A stretch of DNA of 53,343 nt from Muribaculaceae bacterium Zag1 (GTDB lineage Bacteria > Bacteroidota > Bacteroidia > Bacteroidales > Muribaculaceae): assembly GCA_002633115.1 (NCBI GenBank), contig NWBJ01000070.1:1-53343 (forward strand), given 5' to 3'. How positions within the stretch are numbered: the first letter of the stretch is position 1; each line of letters opens with the position of its first letter. Made by a program: the position numbers and the translations under genes. Shown here piece by piece: positions 43,301 to 50,971 of the stretch. The notes beneath the pieces were generated by a model. It saw nothing but the letters and a program-made list of their open reading frames with translations. It was not told the DNA's origin and did no database searches.

Positions 43301-43602
43301 CGGTAGCATCGTCGAGCAACTGGAATCGCGTATCCGACATCTATGTCGAGGACGCCGATTACCTCAAGATCAAGAATGTCACCCTCGGTGTCGACATCAA
43401 GAAGATCTTCCCCAAGATACCCTTTACCCAATTGCGCCTCTACGGCACAGTACAAAACCTTTTCACTTTCACCAGCTACTCGGGCATGGATCCTGAAATC
43501 GGATTCGGCGGCGAAGACGACGGGGCTTACGCTCAAGGCATCGACCTGGGCTACTATCCCAGCTCGCGCAACGTGCTCATTGGTCTTAACGTAAAATTCT
43601 GA
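40384..43602 (+). CDS. SusC/RagA-family TonB-linked outer-membrane transporter
   Basis: This 1072-residue protein has a signal-like start and then a carboxypeptidase-regulatory-like domain at about residues 45-115 (GVVLDETGEPVIGASVRIKGTTQG). The SusC signature SLEELVVMGYGVQKKK follows, then the plug (VQIRGLGTIGNSSPLYVVDGVAGG, DAASAAIYGARAANGVILVTTKRG) and a long beta-barrel ending in NVLIGLNVKF. With the SusD lipoprotein 9 nt downstream it forms the pedal-bin import complex for an oligosaccharide or glycoconjugate. No glycoside hydrolase is linked; instead a kinase, an MFS carrier, a SIS protein and an amidohydrolase follow. A plain promoter lies upstream; no sigma/anti-sigma regulator is visible. 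Confidence 0.95.
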   Translation: MNSLKAITLVVASAISTAPLLASESPAQSPNALPQATATNANIRAKGVVLDETGEPVIGASVRIKGTTQGVMTDIDGNFDMQVPAGSILEVSYVGYLPVEAKASPNMTITLDPNATSLEELVVMGYGVQKKKLVTGATVQVKGDDISKLNTVDALGALQSQAPGVNITQSNGFLNSGFNVQIRGLGTIGNSSPLYVVDGVAGGSIDGLNPNDIESIDVLKDAASAAIYGARAANGVILVTTKRGREGHSEVTYDGYVGWQNLYKIPTILTAQEYMAIQDEARIMDGLDPYNWANYLPTADYQAIMNGTWTGTNWLKEIQNKDALIQNHSVTFSGGGKDNSYSFGLSYTGQDATMGVPNAAPHMDRYNLRINNDYVVKRLGDMEFIKVGETLNYKYTKIKGSFGTGGIYWNGVHNMLVMSPLMRAYNEDGSYYVYDDQLANGYNWDTANSANKNPIAYLDYLMNQNKSNSHYLQASGYIQIQPIKNLKYKSQIGYIFANSDYRSYTPVYSLTSNLITTEDAVNQSQSNSWRWTWENTINYIFDINRSHFDVLVGQSVEKWGYGGGISGAKKGSNYYDFQHAFLSNVTTTPNSVTSLTGYPNTPGALASFFGRINYNYDEKYMASVIMRADGSSVFARGHRWGYFPSFSAGWVMSNENFMENTRSWLDFLKIRASWGQNGNCSIDSFQYLSLISSNNGYGGYVFGDSMDTVSTGSYAYAVINPDLKWETQEQLDLGFDARFFNGRLAVEFDYYNRTTKDWLVTAPILSSVGANAPSVNGGNVNNKGVEFAMHWNDNVGRDFYYGVNFNIAHNKNEVTKIANADGIIHGNTSVLWEGSEECIRIAEVGQPIGYFYGYKSAGIFQTQEQIDNYTGAKLLGDKTAPGDVIWVDVNGDGVIDANDRTKIGDPHPDFTMGFSFNLGWKFLDLSVTTYGAFGQQIMKCYRDFNASPNQNFSSEIFERWHGAGTSNKYPRLSVASSSNWNRVSDIYVEDADYLKIKNVTLGVDIKKIFPKIPFTQLRLYGTVQNLFTFTSYSGMDPEIGFGGEDDGAYAQGIDLGYYPSSRNVLIGLNVKF

Positions 43603-43611
43603 AAACCAACT

Positions 43612-45414
43612 ATGAACAAACTCCTATACATATCAACTGCCATCGCTGCCTCGGCAGCCTTGACCAGCTGTGATGACTTCCTCGATACCGAACTGCTCAC
43701 ACAGAAGACCTCTGGCAATTTCCCCGCTACCGAGACCGAGGCCGACGAGGTGCTCACCGGCATCTACGCCCACCTGCTGTTTGAGGATCCCGAGACCTCA
43801 TCAGCCTACTACGCAGCCCAGCTTGCCAGCGACGACTGCCTCGGTGGCAACCTGTCGTACAGTAACAACTGCGCTACCAACTTCCTGATGTACACCGGTT
43901 CGCTCAATGGCTACTCCGGCCTGTGGGACCGCTGCTATACCCTGATCCACCGCGCCAACAGCGCCCTCGAGACACTGCACAATGTGCAAGTATGGAGTTC
44001 TGAAACCGAAGAGAAGCGCCACTATGGCGAGGTCTACTTCCTGCGCGGCATCACCTATTACGAGCTGGCTCAAATGTTTGGCGGTGTGCCTCTGCGCTTG
44101 GAGACAAGCACCGACAACTTGCCTCGCGCCGAGGTCGATGAGGTGTACTACCAAATCGCTGAGGATCTGAAGCAAGCTATCGAGCTGCTCCCCAACAAGA
44201 ATTATTTCTACGGCGACGCCATGACTGGTCACGCCACCAAATATGCCGCCGAGGCTTACATGGCCCGCGTGTTCCTCTTCTACACCGGTCGCTACGGCAA
44301 GACCGAACTCCCCAACGGCATCACCAAGTCACAAGTTGTCGCTTGGCTTGAGGATTGCATCAACAATTCCGGCTGCGAGCTGGTGAGCGACCAGCGCAAT
44401 ATCTGGGCCTACACCAACCCCACATCGCAGGACAACGAGGGCGGATTCAGCTACGCTTACGTGGTCAACAATGGCCTGCGTTGGGAGGGCAACAGCTGCA
44501 AGGAGACCCTCTTTGCCAACAAGCACAGCCTGCAATCAACTTGGACCTACACCTGGTGGACCAACACCGTGTGCCAATTCTACTCGCCCTCGGGCGACAA
44601 CAATACCTCGGCCGACGGCGTGAGCTATCCCTTCGGCCAGGGCTGGGGAGCAGGTCCAGTCTGCCCCGCTATGGTCAAGGAATGGCAGGCTTGGAGCTAC
44701 CAGCAGGAATTCCTCGATGGCTACACCGAGGATCCCCGCCTCACCGGTTCGGTTTGGAGCTACCGCGCTTTCGACCCCAACAACAAGGGCACTGTCATCA
44801 AGGACTTCCGTCTCTGCGACGACGAGCCTGACTACACCGTCTCGACCCGCTACTATGAGCAGACTGGCTATTTCAACAAGAAATACATCAACATCCTGGC
44901 CTACAACGGCTCATCATGCGTCAACTTCGGTCTGGTGATGTATCCCGGCATTACCTCGCAGACCTCACAGTCGCTCACCTCGATCCAGGACTTGATCCAC
45001 ATGCGCTTTGCCGATGTGCTGTTGATGCACAGCGAGCTCACCGAGACCGCCGACGGCCTCAACAAGGTGCGCGCCCGCTCTCACCTGGCTCCCGTCAGCT
45101 ACTCGCTTGAGAATATCAAGAATGAGCGCCGCTTTGAGTTCGCCTTCGAATCGCTGCGCTGGTGGGATATCCTGCGCTGGTCAGGCCCAAGCCTCACCGA
45201 GGCTGGCAACCTGCTCAACAAGCAGAACGATTTCCAGCTCATCAACGCTGCCCAGCTTGTCAATATGGTCAACTTTGACTATGCCGCTCGTCTGCAAAAG
45301 ACTCAAGGCTACTGGCCTATACCGCAGACCGAGATTGACCTCTCTGAGGGCCTGCTTGAGCAGAATCCCGGCTGGGACGCCTCGGCTATGTTCTCTGACT
45401 GGAACAACATGTAA
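43612..45414 (+). CDS. SusD/RagB-family surface nutrient-binding lipoprotein
   Basis: This 600-residue lipoprotein has a signal ending in SAALTSC. It has SusD-type TPR helices and signature segments: DDFLDTELL at the mature N-terminus, ATETEADEVLTGIYAHL, RANSALETLHNV, YFLRGITYYELAQMFGGVPLRLE and, near the end, NERRFEFAFESLRWWDILRW. SusD forms the lid over the SusC barrel. It follows SusC by 9 nt. A 9-bp hairpin (GTCGGCCGC/GCGGCCGAC, 45433-45453) separates it from the next gene and may set mRNA levels. Confidence 0.95.
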   Translation: MNKLLYISTAIAASAALTSCDDFLDTELLTQKTSGNFPATETEADEVLTGIYAHLLFEDPETSSAYYAAQLASDDCLGGNLSYSNNCATNFLMYTGSLNGYSGLWDRCYTLIHRANSALETLHNVQVWSSETEEKRHYGEVYFLRGITYYELAQMFGGVPLRLETSTDNLPRAEVDEVYYQIAEDLKQAIELLPNKNYFYGDAMTGHATKYAAEAYMARVFLFYTGRYGKTELPNGITKSQVVAWLEDCINNSGCELVSDQRNIWAYTNPTSQDNEGGFSYAYVVNNGLRWEGNSCKETLFANKHSLQSTWTYTWWTNTVCQFYSPSGDNNTSADGVSYPFGQGWGAGPVCPAMVKEWQAWSYQQEFLDGYTEDPRLTGSVWSYRAFDPNNKGTVIKDFRLCDDEPDYTVSTRYYEQTGYFNKKYINILAYNGSSCVNFGLVMYPGITSQTSQSLTSIQDLIHMRFADVLLMHSELTETADGLNKVRARSHLAPVSYSLENIKNERRFEFAFESLRWWDILRWSGPSLTEAGNLLNKQNDFQLINAAQLVNMVNFDYAARLQKTQGYWPIPQTEIDLSEGLLEQNPGWDASAMFSDWNNM

Positions 45415-45432
45415 TCCTCTCAAGGTCGTGTG

Positions 45433-45453
45433 GTCGGCCGCTCAGCGGCCGAC
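45433..45453 (+). other. Intra-operon hairpin after susD
   Basis: GTCGGCCGC-TCA-GCGGCCGAC is a perfect 9-bp stem with a 3-nt loop and no following T-run. It may act as an mRNA-stability or processing element. Confidence 0.55.
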
Positions 45454-45481
45454 ATTAAAAATCAAATAAATGTCCACTATC

Positions 45482-46366
45482 ATGAAATCTATATATTTAT
45501 TTGCGGCTTGCGCCCTCGGTATGGCTCTCGCGTCTTGCGACCCTATCGAGACCAACAAATACCGCGATGATTACAATGCCGATGGCACTGCCATCTCGCA
45601 GCAAGAGCTCACCGCCGCTCTGTCGGTGACTCAGCTCCCCAATGTCGATGGAAAGGTCGAAGGCGACCAATACATCATCGTCAAGAACTCTCGCCCCGAT
45701 ATCGGCGGCAACTGGCACTTTGACTGCTCAGGCACCCACAACACCTATTCGACCGACAACGACACCATCGTCGTTGGCAAAAACGGCGAATACACGATCA
45801 CCTACATCGGCATCTCTGGCAATCAGAGAATCGAGTCTTTGCCCTTCACAGTCACTGTCACCAACGTGTTTGACACCTATGACAACCTGCTGACCGGCGC
45901 CAAAGACAAGGCCGACCTCACCGCCTCGAAAAAGTGGAAATACCTGGCCAACAGCAAGGGCAACTACATGGTGATGGGTGCTTATGGCGCTTGGAAATAC
46001 TACGAACCAACAGCCGACAACTCCTGGTGGAACCAGATTGGCAGCCTTGAGACCCTCGGCGACGAGCGCATGGAATTTGTCTACGACGGCTTTGGCCTCA
46101 ACGTCTACACCGAGGCTGGCTCTCTCAAGCGCTCAGGTGCCTACAGCTACACCCACGATGCACCCGACGAGGGCGTGCAGGGCGTGCTCACCACCACCAC
46201 TGCAGTGATGGGTTCGGAACACGACGACAACGGATTCCCATCCTCTGGAGCCGCCTACTGGATCCTCCAGCTCGACAACAGCACCATGGTGCTCTATCGC
46301 AATATGGGCGATGGCATGACCGACTGGGACGATTGCGGATGGTATGTCTACTATCAACCCGAATGA
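45482..46366 (+). CDS. Surface lipoprotein of the SusCD locus (SusE/F-position, unknown fold)
   Basis: This 294-residue lipoprotein has a signal ending in MALASC, which supports the start at 45482 over 45470. The first half looks like an Ig/PKD-type beta domain (VGKNGEYTITYIGISGNQ, LPFTVTVTNVF). The second half is Trp- and Tyr-rich (KWKYLANSKGNYMVMGAYGAWKYY, GAAYWILQLDN, DCGWYVYYQPE), as in carbohydrate-binding surfaces. It occupies the place of a SusE/SusF accessory glycan-binding protein. I do not recognise the exact family. Confidence 0.75.
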   Translation: MKSIYLFAACALGMALASCDPIETNKYRDDYNADGTAISQQELTAALSVTQLPNVDGKVEGDQYIIVKNSRPDIGGNWHFDCSGTHNTYSTDNDTIVVGKNGEYTITYIGISGNQRIESLPFTVTVTNVFDTYDNLLTGAKDKADLTASKKWKYLANSKGNYMVMGAYGAWKYYEPTADNSWWNQIGSLETLGDERMEFVYDGFGLNVYTEAGSLKRSGAYSYTHDAPDEGVQGVLTTTTAVMGSEHDDNGFPSSGAAYWILQLDNSTMVLYRNMGDGMTDWDDCGWYVYYQPE

Positions 46367-46406
46367 TCTAATCCTATATATATTTAAGTTGTTACTAAGT
46401 GGTTTT

Positions 46407-46438
46407 GCGTCCCCGGCGGCGTTGATGCCGCCGGTACG
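46407..46438 (+). other. Intra-operon hairpin between lipoprotein and ROK gene
   Basis: CCGGCGGC (46413-46420) pairs with GCCGCCGG (46427-46434), extended by GCGT/ACGC across a small bulge. No T-run follows. It lies upstream of the heptad tract. Confidence 0.5.
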
Positions 46439-46482
46439 CAAGTACCGCAGCACCCAACCGAGTTATATAGAATTACCTCATA

Positions 46483-46580
46483 CTCTGACTTTTGACTTGT
46501 TACTTTTGACTCTTGACTTTTGACTTGTTACTTTTGACTTCTGACTTGTTACTCTTGACTTTTGACTTTTGACTTTTGAC
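46483..46580 (+). repeat. Heptameric tandem repeat, 14 units, upstream of the ROK gene
   Basis: Fourteen 7-bp units of TTTTGAC mixed with TTGTTAC, TCTTGAC, TTCTGAC and CTCTGAC are followed by TTGTT and the ATG at 46586. The mix links the TTTTGAC and TTATTAC types into one family. Confidence 0.9.
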
Positions 46581-46585
46581 TTGTT

Positions 46586-47546
46586 ATGGCTATAATCGCA
46601 ATAGATCTCGGAGGCACCAAGATTGCCGCGGCCCTGTTTGACAAAGAGGGCGAGATGCACTGTCGGCAGAATGTGCTGCTTGACGGAGCCACTGGCACCG
46701 ACGTGGGCCGCAAAATCGTGGAGGTCATCCGCACCATAATGGGACAAAATCCTGGCGTAGAGATTGATGCCATTGGCATTTGCATACCAGGCATCGCCTA
46801 CTCGCGCACCGGCACTGTATGGGCTCCCAACATTCCGGGCTGGGACAATTTCCCGCTCAAGCAATACATCGTCGAGGCTCTCGGCGACCCCGCTCTCAGA
46901 GTCGAGGTCGAGAGTGACCGCACCTGCTACATCCTCGGCGAGATTTGGAAAGGCGCCGCTCGCGGCTGTGACAACGCCATCTATCTGGCTGTTGGCACTG
47001 GCATCGGAGCTGGCATCGTAATCGACGGCCACGTGCTGCATGGCGCCAACGACATAGTGGGCGCTACCGGCTGGATGGCTCTGCAGCATCCCTACACCGA
47101 GGAATACATCCCCACTGGATGCTTTGAATATTACGCCTCGGGCGATGGCATAGCCACCCAGGCGCGTCGCGCTCTGCGCTGCGTGCGCAACTACACCGGC
47201 GCTCTGGCTCAAAAGCCTATCGACGAGGTTACATCTTATGATGTCTTTGCGGCCTACGATGCCTGGGACCCCCCTGGCTGTCAAGGTGCTTGACAAGGCT
47301 ATCGAGATGTGGGGCGCTGGGGCAGCCAATCTGGTGAGCCTCTTCAACCCTGAGAAAATCATCTTTGGCGGCGGCGTCTTCGGCCCAGCCAGGATGTTCA
47401 TCTCGCGCATTTACGACGAGGCATGCAAATGGGGCCAACCAATAGCGATGACTCAAGTAGAATTTTGCGCTACCGAGGTCGGCAACAATGCTGCCCTGCT
47501 CGGTGCCGCCTACACCGCCCTCAAAGCAGTGAACAGTCAAAAATGA
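46586..47546 (+). pseudogene. ROK-family sugar kinase, frameshifted at a C6 run
   Basis: The N-terminal frame (46586-47293) has the ROK ATP-binding motif IAIDLGGTKIAAALFD and GTGIGAGIVIDGHVLHG. The frame is lost at a run of six C (47269-47274). With five C it continues as PLAVKVLDKAIEMWGAGAAN through LFNPEKIIFGGGVFG to a TGA at 47544-47546, giving a normal ROK length of about 320. It would phosphorylate an imported sugar such as glucose, mannose or an amino sugar. The usual zinc motif (CxCGxxGCxE) is reduced to TGCFEYYAS, and the preceding GH is GW. It may be switched off, degenerate or a sequencing error. Confidence 0.85.
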
Positions 47547-47597
47547 AGAGTGAAAAATGAAAAGTGAATAACGGTTGTCCGGATGGCGGCTACCGTG

Positions 47598-47619
47598 CTC
47601 GGCCACCTTGGTGGCCGAG
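47598..47619 (+). other. Intra-operon hairpin before the MFS gene
   Basis: CTCGGCCACC-TT-GGTGGCCGAG is a 10-bp perfect stem with a 2-nt loop, followed by A residues rather than T. Heptads of the AAAATGA/AGTGAAA type (about 47538-47571) precede it. Confidence 0.55.
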
Positions 47620-47635
47620 AAAAAACAAAAATCCA

Positions 47636-48799
47636 ATGAAAAGATACAACACCGCTTGCGTATTCACAGCCGCCTGTGCCGGTATGGGTTTCTTTGGCGT
47701 GACGATGCTCTCGCTGGGGCCAATCCTCACCGAGCTCAGCCAGATTGTCGAGGGGGCAAACGCCTTGCCGGCCACCATGTCGATCGGCATCATCATGGGC
47801 ACCATCATCTTTGGGCCCATCGTCGACCGCTTGGGCTACAAATGGCTGTTGATTGCGGCCTCGCTGATGGCTCTGGCCGGGGTGCAAGGGCTGGCACAAT
47901 TCGATTCGATTGACTTGCTCCACTGCTCAATCTTCCTGCTCGGCATGGGCGGAGGCATCCTCAACGGCGAGACCAACGCATTGGTGTCGGCCATCTACAG
48001 CGATGAGCGCCGAGGCGGTCGTCTCGGGGTCCTCGGGGCTTTCTATTGCATAGGCGCCCTGCTCTGGATCAGCCTGGTGTATCTGTGCCCAGATTTCTAC
48101 CTGCCGCTCAATGCTATTTCTGTGGTGATGGCCGCTTTCATTGTATTTTTCATTGCCATCCCCTTCCCAAAGGCTGAGGCAGCTACGGAGCAGCAGCGTC
48201 AGCCACTTTCGGCCTCCCTCGGCCTGCTCAAGTATCCCGCTCTCCTGGCCTTTGCCTTGGCCCTCTTCTTCCAATGCGGATTCGAGGGCATCAGCGGTAA
48301 CTTTACCGTAGCTTTCCTCAACTCGACCACCGACCTCGACCCGGGTCTCGTCACTCTGTCGCTTACCTGGTTCTCAATCGGCATGCTCTGCGGCCGTCTG
48401 CCCCTGGGAGCGTTTATGCGGCGATTCAATCCAATGGGCACTCTGTACATGTATCTGTGCGTGGCCATGGCCGGGGTGGCTCTCCTCTTCACCTTCGACA
48501 CGCTCTCGATTATCTATCTCGCCATGGCTCTGATCGGATTTGGAGTGGGTGCAACATTCCCAGTGGTCATCAACTATCTGGCCGAGGCCTTTCCTCGCCA
48601 ATCGGGCACTGCCCTGTCGATTGCCATGTTCCTGGGCCTGATGGGCCAATTCGCCTTCAACAAGGTGGCAGGCTTGGCTTTCGACGATGGCGAGTACGCC
48701 TGGTTCCCCATCATGCTGGCCGGGGCTTTAGTGGGCATAATGGCCCTAATCCCCACCGCCGTGTCGATGGTGTCTCGGCGCCAGACCTCTACCCTCTGA
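47636..48799 (+). CDS. MFS sugar transporter
   Basis: This 387-residue inner-membrane protein has about 12 hydrophobic helices in two halves. The MFS loop motif is visible between helices 2 and 3 (FGPIVDRLGYKWLL), and GRLPLGAFMRRFNP is the matching loop in the second half. It belongs broadly to the FucP/glucose-galactose group of carriers by layout. Start 47636 (MKRYNTACVF) is used because the longer frame from 47564 translates repeat and hairpin sequence. It would carry the sugar released in the periplasm into the cytoplasm for the ROK kinase and SIS protein. Confidence 0.85.
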   Translation: MKRYNTACVFTAACAGMGFFGVTMLSLGPILTELSQIVEGANALPATMSIGIIMGTIIFGPIVDRLGYKWLLIAASLMALAGVQGLAQFDSIDLLHCSIFLLGMGGGILNGETNALVSAIYSDERRGGRLGVLGAFYCIGALLWISLVYLCPDFYLPLNAISVVMAAFIVFFIAIPFPKAEAATEQQRQPLSASLGLLKYPALLAFALALFFQCGFEGISGNFTVAFLNSTTDLDPGLVTLSLTWFSIGMLCGRLPLGAFMRRFNPMGTLYMYLCVAMAGVALLFTFDTLSIIYLAMALIGFGVGATFPVVINYLAEAFPRQSGTALSIAMFLGLMGQFAFNKVAGLAFDDGEYAWFPIMLAGALVGIMALIPTAVSMVSRRQTSTL

Positions 48800-48852
48800 A
48801 TAAATAATCCCTCAATATCAAATAACCAATTAAAAACCAATTTTTTTAAACC

Positions 48853-49614
48853 ATGCTAGCTAATCAATGGAAGAAAAACGCCATCGAGGTGATGGACAAG
48901 ATTGAAGCCACCCAAATGGACAAAATCCGCGAGGTTGCCACCGTGATGGCCGACGCCATCCAAGCCGGTCGCTGGGTACACACCTTCGGCTGCGGCCACG
49001 CCAACCTCCCCATCGAGGAGATGTATCCTCGCATCGGCGGTTTCGTAGGGTTCCATCCTCTATGCGAGCTCCCTCTCACCTTCTTCACCCATATCGTAGG
49101 CGAAATGGGTATCAACCAATTCCTCTTCCTCGAGCGCTGCGAGGGCTACGGCAAGACCATCATGGACAGCTGGAATTTTGACGAGCGCGATGTGTTGTGG
49201 CTTTTCTCACACACCGGTATCAACGCTGTCAACATCGATGTGGCTCTCGAGGCTAAGAAGCGCGGAATGAAGGTGATCGTGTTCGGTTCGGCCGAGCAGA
49301 CCGGTGACAAGGTTCCTCGCCACTCATGCGGCAAGAATCTCTTCCAGATTGCCGACTACGTGGTCGACTCATGCTGCCCGCTGGTTGACGCATCTGTCGA
49401 GCTCAAAAACCACCAAGACAAGGTAGGGCCGCTCTCGACCATGGCCTTCATCACCACCGTGTGGATGACCATCACCACCGTGGCCGAAATCCTCGAGGAG
49501 CGCGGCGTGAAGCTATACATCCACCCCTCGCACAACGTGCCTGGCGACACCACTGCTCACGAGCGTCTCGACGCCTGCGTGCAGGAATACCGCAAGCGCG
49601 TTGCTGGGGTCTAA
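48853..49614 (+). CDS. SIS-domain phosphosugar-binding protein
   Basis: This 253-residue cytoplasmic protein has a single SIS fold. WVHTFGCGHANLPIEEMYPR carries the Gly-rich phosphosugar loop, FSHTGINAVNIDVALEAKKRGMKVIVFGS is the second SIS motif, and LSTMAFITTVWMTITTVAEIL follows. It resembles the uncharacterised COG4821 (UPF0309) group by pattern. SIS proteins isomerise or cleave phosphorylated amino or keto sugars. It lies 53 nt after the MFS gene and 19 nt before the creatininase-family gene. The exact reaction is unknown. Confidence 0.85.
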   Translation: MLANQWKKNAIEVMDKIEATQMDKIREVATVMADAIQAGRWVHTFGCGHANLPIEEMYPRIGGFVGFHPLCELPLTFFTHIVGEMGINQFLFLERCEGYGKTIMDSWNFDERDVLWLFSHTGINAVNIDVALEAKKRGMKVIVFGSAEQTGDKVPRHSCGKNLFQIADYVVDSCCPLVDASVELKNHQDKVGPLSTMAFITTVWMTITTVAEILEERGVKLYIHPSHNVPGDTTAHERLDACVQEYRKRVAGV

Positions 49615-49633
49615 TCAAATCGATTCTTCTCCC

Positions 49634-50422
49634 ATGCATTCACCTTTCGATATCACCACGGCCCGCTGGGGCGACGTCAAGCAGATGCCTCACTACGATA
49701 TGGCTCTCCTCCCTTGGGGAGCCACCGAGCCCCACAATCTGCATCTGCCCTATTGCACCGATATGCTCGCTGCCCAGGCTGTCTCATTCGAGGCAGCCGA
49801 GAGGGCTGCCGAGCGCGGTGTGCAAGCCATGGTGCTACCAGGCATCCCTCTCGGATCACAGAATCCTGGACAAATCGAACTTCCCTATTGCATCCACACG
49901 ACCCAAGCCACACAGATGGCGGTGCTTACCGACATCGTGGCCTCGCTGCAGCGCCAAGGCATCAACCGCCTGGTGATTATGAGCGGACATGGAGGCAACA
50001 TCTTCAAGGGGATGATCCGAGATTTAATGATAAAAAATCCCGACATGACGATATGCCACTGCGAATGGTTTAACATTGTGCCTCGTGCGGGATATTTCGA
50101 TGAGAAATTTGATGATCATGCAGGCGAACTCGAGACGTCGGTGATGCTCCATTATTTCCCCGAGACGGTGAAGATGGAGATGGCCGGCGACGGCGCATCA
50201 ACCGACTTTGCCATCGAGAGCCTCAATGCCAAGGTGGCTTGGGCGCCCCGTCACTGGGCTTATGCCACTGTCGATACCGGTGTGGGCAACCCCCACTCGG
50301 CCACAGCCGAGAAAGGCAAGCGCTACATCGAGGCAGTGTTGCCCAAGATTGTCGACTTTCTGGTCGAGCTGGCTTATAAGCCATTGTACAGACGTGGCCG
50401 TGCCGGTGAGCCGGCGACGTAG
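49634..50422 (+). CDS. Creatininase-family amidohydrolase
   Basis: This 262-residue metal-dependent hydrolase has the creatininase family motifs: LLPWGATEPHNLHLPYCTD (metal-binding Glu, His and Asp), VIMSGHGGNIF, and FDDHAGELETSVMLH. Known members split cyclic amides or aminosugar-like amides, such as creatinine or flavin and cofactor precursors. The substrate here is open. Start 49634 (MHSPFDITTARWGD) is 19 nt after the SIS gene stop; the frame from 49601 overlaps that gene. Its pairing with SIS, ROK and MFS genes suggests it removes an N-linked group from an unusual sugar. Confidence 0.85.
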   Translation: MHSPFDITTARWGDVKQMPHYDMALLPWGATEPHNLHLPYCTDMLAAQAVSFEAAERAAERGVQAMVLPGIPLGSQNPGQIELPYCIHTTQATQMAVLTDIVASLQRQGINRLVIMSGHGGNIFKGMIRDLMIKNPDMTICHCEWFNIVPRAGYFDEKFDDHAGELETSVMLHYFPETVKMEMAGDGASTDFAIESLNAKVAWAPRHWAYATVDTGVGNPHSATAEKGKRYIEAVLPKIVDFLVELAYKPLYRRGRAGEPAT

Positions 50423-50594
50423 CCTTTCTTATAGGGGACGCATGCGGCGCTTTTTTTGGGTTTTGATGATTTGCGCGTCGCTGCGACATAGCGAGGGGAG
50501 CTCCGTGATGGAGTTCCCCTCGCCGCGTTTTTATACGCCCGATTTTTAAGACCACAGATTTTTAGACCCGGATTAAACTTTTTTACATAAATTG

Positions 50595-50624
50595 TTGTTA
50601 ATTGAAAGAAAATTCGTAAATTTG
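50595..50624 (+). promoter_or_regulatory. Histidine operon promoter
   Basis: TTGT (50595-50598) lies 18 nt before TAAATTTG (50617-50624). Transcription would start near 50631, shortly before the leader peptide. The 50423-50590 stretch before it holds a GC-rich hairpin-prone remnant but no gene. Confidence 0.65.
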
Positions 50625-50643
50625 CGCCGTAAAACTGACAAAT

Positions 50644-50697
50644 ATGAGCAACAACAGCCATCTGCACCACCATCACCACTACCATCCTACCACCTGA
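50644..50697 (+). CDS. hisL: His operon leader peptide (17 residues, 7 His)
   Basis: ATG AGC ... TGA encodes MSNNSHLHHHHHYHPTT, with seven His codons, five in a row. This is the classic design of an attenuation leader: ribosome stalling at the His codons reports charged tRNA-His levels. The promoter is immediately upstream, an intrinsic terminator lies 58 nt downstream and hisG follows. CATCTGC inside the His codons (50659-50665) can pair with GCAGATG (50708-50714), a plausible 1:2 hairpin. The name hisL is by function, not homology. Confidence 0.88.
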   Translation: MSNNSHLHHHHHYHPTT

Positions 50698-50754
50698 GGG
50701 GACGGCAGCAGATGCGTGCGCGGCTATCAGCCCATATTTCTCCACGATATTCTG

Positions 50755-50782
50755 AACCCATCCCTATCAGGATGGGTTTTTT
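50755..50782 (+). terminator. His attenuator terminator
   Basis: AACCCATCC-CTATCA-GGATGGGTT forms a 9-bp stem followed by T4. It lies between the His leader peptide and hisG. An antiterminator pairing partner for its left arm is not obvious by eye. Confidence 0.8.
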
Positions 50783-50786
50783 CGTT

Positions 50787-50821
50787 AATGAAAAATTAAA
50801 AATGAAAAATGAATAATTTTT
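50787..50821 (+). repeat. Heptad block AATGAAA/AATTAAA after the attenuator
   Basis: Five 7-bp steps (AATGAAA, AATTAAA, AATGAAA, AATGAAT, AATTTTT) are another version of the 7-bp repeats also seen near 25885 and 47538. Confidence 0.65.
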
Positions 50822-50857
50822 CCCGATTCAATTCGATTCCTTCGATTCTTCTCCTCA

Positions 50858-50960
50858 TCGAGAATTCTCGACCCACTTTTGACTTTTGACTTTTGACTTT
50901 TGACTTTTGACTTTTGACTTTTGACTTTTGACTTTTGACTTTTGACTTTTGACTTTTGAC
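50858..50960 (+). repeat. CGAGAATTCTCG palindrome plus (TTTTGAC)12 upstream of hisG
   Basis: The palindrome CGAGAATTCTCG and the word ACCCAC are followed by twelve perfect TTTTGAC units (50877-50960) ending 11 nt before the hisG ATG. The same composite with ten units precedes hisD (51896-51983). Confidence 0.9.
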
Positions 50961-50971
50961 TTAGTATAATC

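Noticed and set aside
42496-43536. 346-codon minus-strand frame inside SusC
   Set aside because: Antisense shadow of a strongly supported SusC barrel, caused by biased codon use.
47229-47636. Minus-strand frame across the ROK/MFS gap
   Set aside because: Antisense to the C-terminal ROK part, which clearly continues in the plus strand after a one-base shift.
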